From positions 1-19,144 of the forward strand of contig JALNQF010000620.1 in assembly GCA_028456385.1 (NCBI GenBank): 19,144 nt of DNA, written 5' to 3'. Both the position numbers and the translations under genes were made by a program. Positions 18,745 to 19,144 of this stretch are shown piece after piece. Origin of the DNA: Ophiosphaerella korrae (taxonomy: Eukaryota; Ascomycota; Dothideomycetes; Pleosporales; Phaeosphaeriaceae). How positions within the stretch are numbered: position 1 is the first letter of the stretch; every line of letters begins with the position of its first letter. Under the pieces are notes generated by a model. It searched no databases. It was not told where the DNA came from and saw only the letters and a list, made by a program, of their open reading frames with translations.

Positions 18745-19144
18745 ACTCGTAGTTAGCTTATAGTTACTTGTTATATTAGCTTATAGTAACTTGTTATATT
18801 AGCTTATAGTTACTTATCTTATTAGCTCGTAGTTAACTTGTCGTATTAGCTTGTAGTTACTTGTTATATTAGCTTATAGTTAACTCGTTATATTAACTTA
18901 TAGTTAACTTGTTATATTACCTCGTAGTTACTTATCTTATTAACTTAAAGTTATCTTTTCTTATTAATATAAAGTTTACTTATTATATTAGCTTATAGTT
19001 AACTTATTATATTAGCTTATAGATAACTTATTATAATAACTTATAATTAACTTATTATATTAGCTTATAGTAAACTTATTATATTAGCTTGTAGTTACTT
19101 ATCTTATTAACTTATACTAAACTTCTTTTATCTACTTATAGTTA
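18745..19144. repeat. 23-24-bp minisatellite, about 17 copies, runs off the window
   Basis: The unit is AGTTA(A)CTTGTTATATTAG followed by CTTAT, with variants such as CTCGT for CTTAT and ATCTTATT for GTTATATT. The copy-to-copy length alternates between 23 and 24 bp. Units toward the right end have more T/A and fewer G/C. The array reaches the last base of the window. Confidence 0.92.

Noticed and set aside
18745..19144. CRISPR array or telomere repeat
   Set aside because: The repeats are contiguous without unique spacers, so not CRISPR, and the unit is not TTAGGG-like.

Overview
The window is fungal repeat-rich DNA, most likely from a filamentous ascomycete (Pezizomycotina). It is very AT-rich. 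TpA is strongly over-represented, CpA and TpG are scarce, and almost every stop inside a recognisable reading frame is TAA or TAG where Gln, Trp or Arg is expected. Conserved Gly, Asp, His and Cys codons are changed by C-to-T or G-to-A (Gly to Ser/Arg, Asp to Asn, His/Cys to Tyr). This is the footprint of repeat-induced point mutation (RIP). No intact protein-coding gene is present; what can be annotated are RIP relics whose frames can still be followed.

Layout. 1-410 is a ~75-bp tandem array cut by the window edge. 411-1039 is intergenic, with a pyrimidine-rich tract and a TATA-like box. From about 1040 to 13584 there is one broken gene for an SNF2-family helicase-like ATPase. Exon 1 (to 2920) carries an unrecognised N-terminal region and ends just after the Walker A motif. 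Exon 2 (3166-5228) carries the rest of lobe 1, a linker and lobe 2. Exon 3 starts at 5543. Two introns (2921-3165 and 5229-5542) are inferred from GTAAGT donors, CTAAC branch sites, AG acceptors and matching phases. Both are filled with tandem copies of a ~37-bp palindromic unit.

Exon 3 is split at 5775/12809 by a structurally complete Ty3/gypsy chromovirus: 7028 bp, two 430-bp LTRs, 5-bp target duplication TAGCT. Its Gag-Pol runs in one frame with zinc knuckles, protease, reverse transcriptase, RNase H, integrase (D-x65-D-x35-E), a GPY/F-like motif and a chromodomain. Removing the element and one TAGCT restores the host frame. Between pol and the 3' LTR are ~680 bp with coding-like frames on both strands.

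Downstream are two more tandem arrays (123-bp and 113-bp units, 13866-14480), a weak coding relic (14520-15170), another array (~84 bp, 15265-15540), a second pyrimidine tract plus TATA box, and an unrecognised coding relic (15771-16694). 16695-17480 is AT-rich with dispersed inverted and direct repeats. 17481-18360 is extremely A/T-rich and featureless. The last 780 bp look less heavily mutated and end in a 23-24-bp minisatellite that runs off the window.

The most unusual point is a ~37-bp palindromic module with a fixed AAAAAAGC(C)TTTTTT centre. It recurs in at least four arrays of different period, including both introns of the SNF2-like gene, and its arms differ between arrays but stay complementary.
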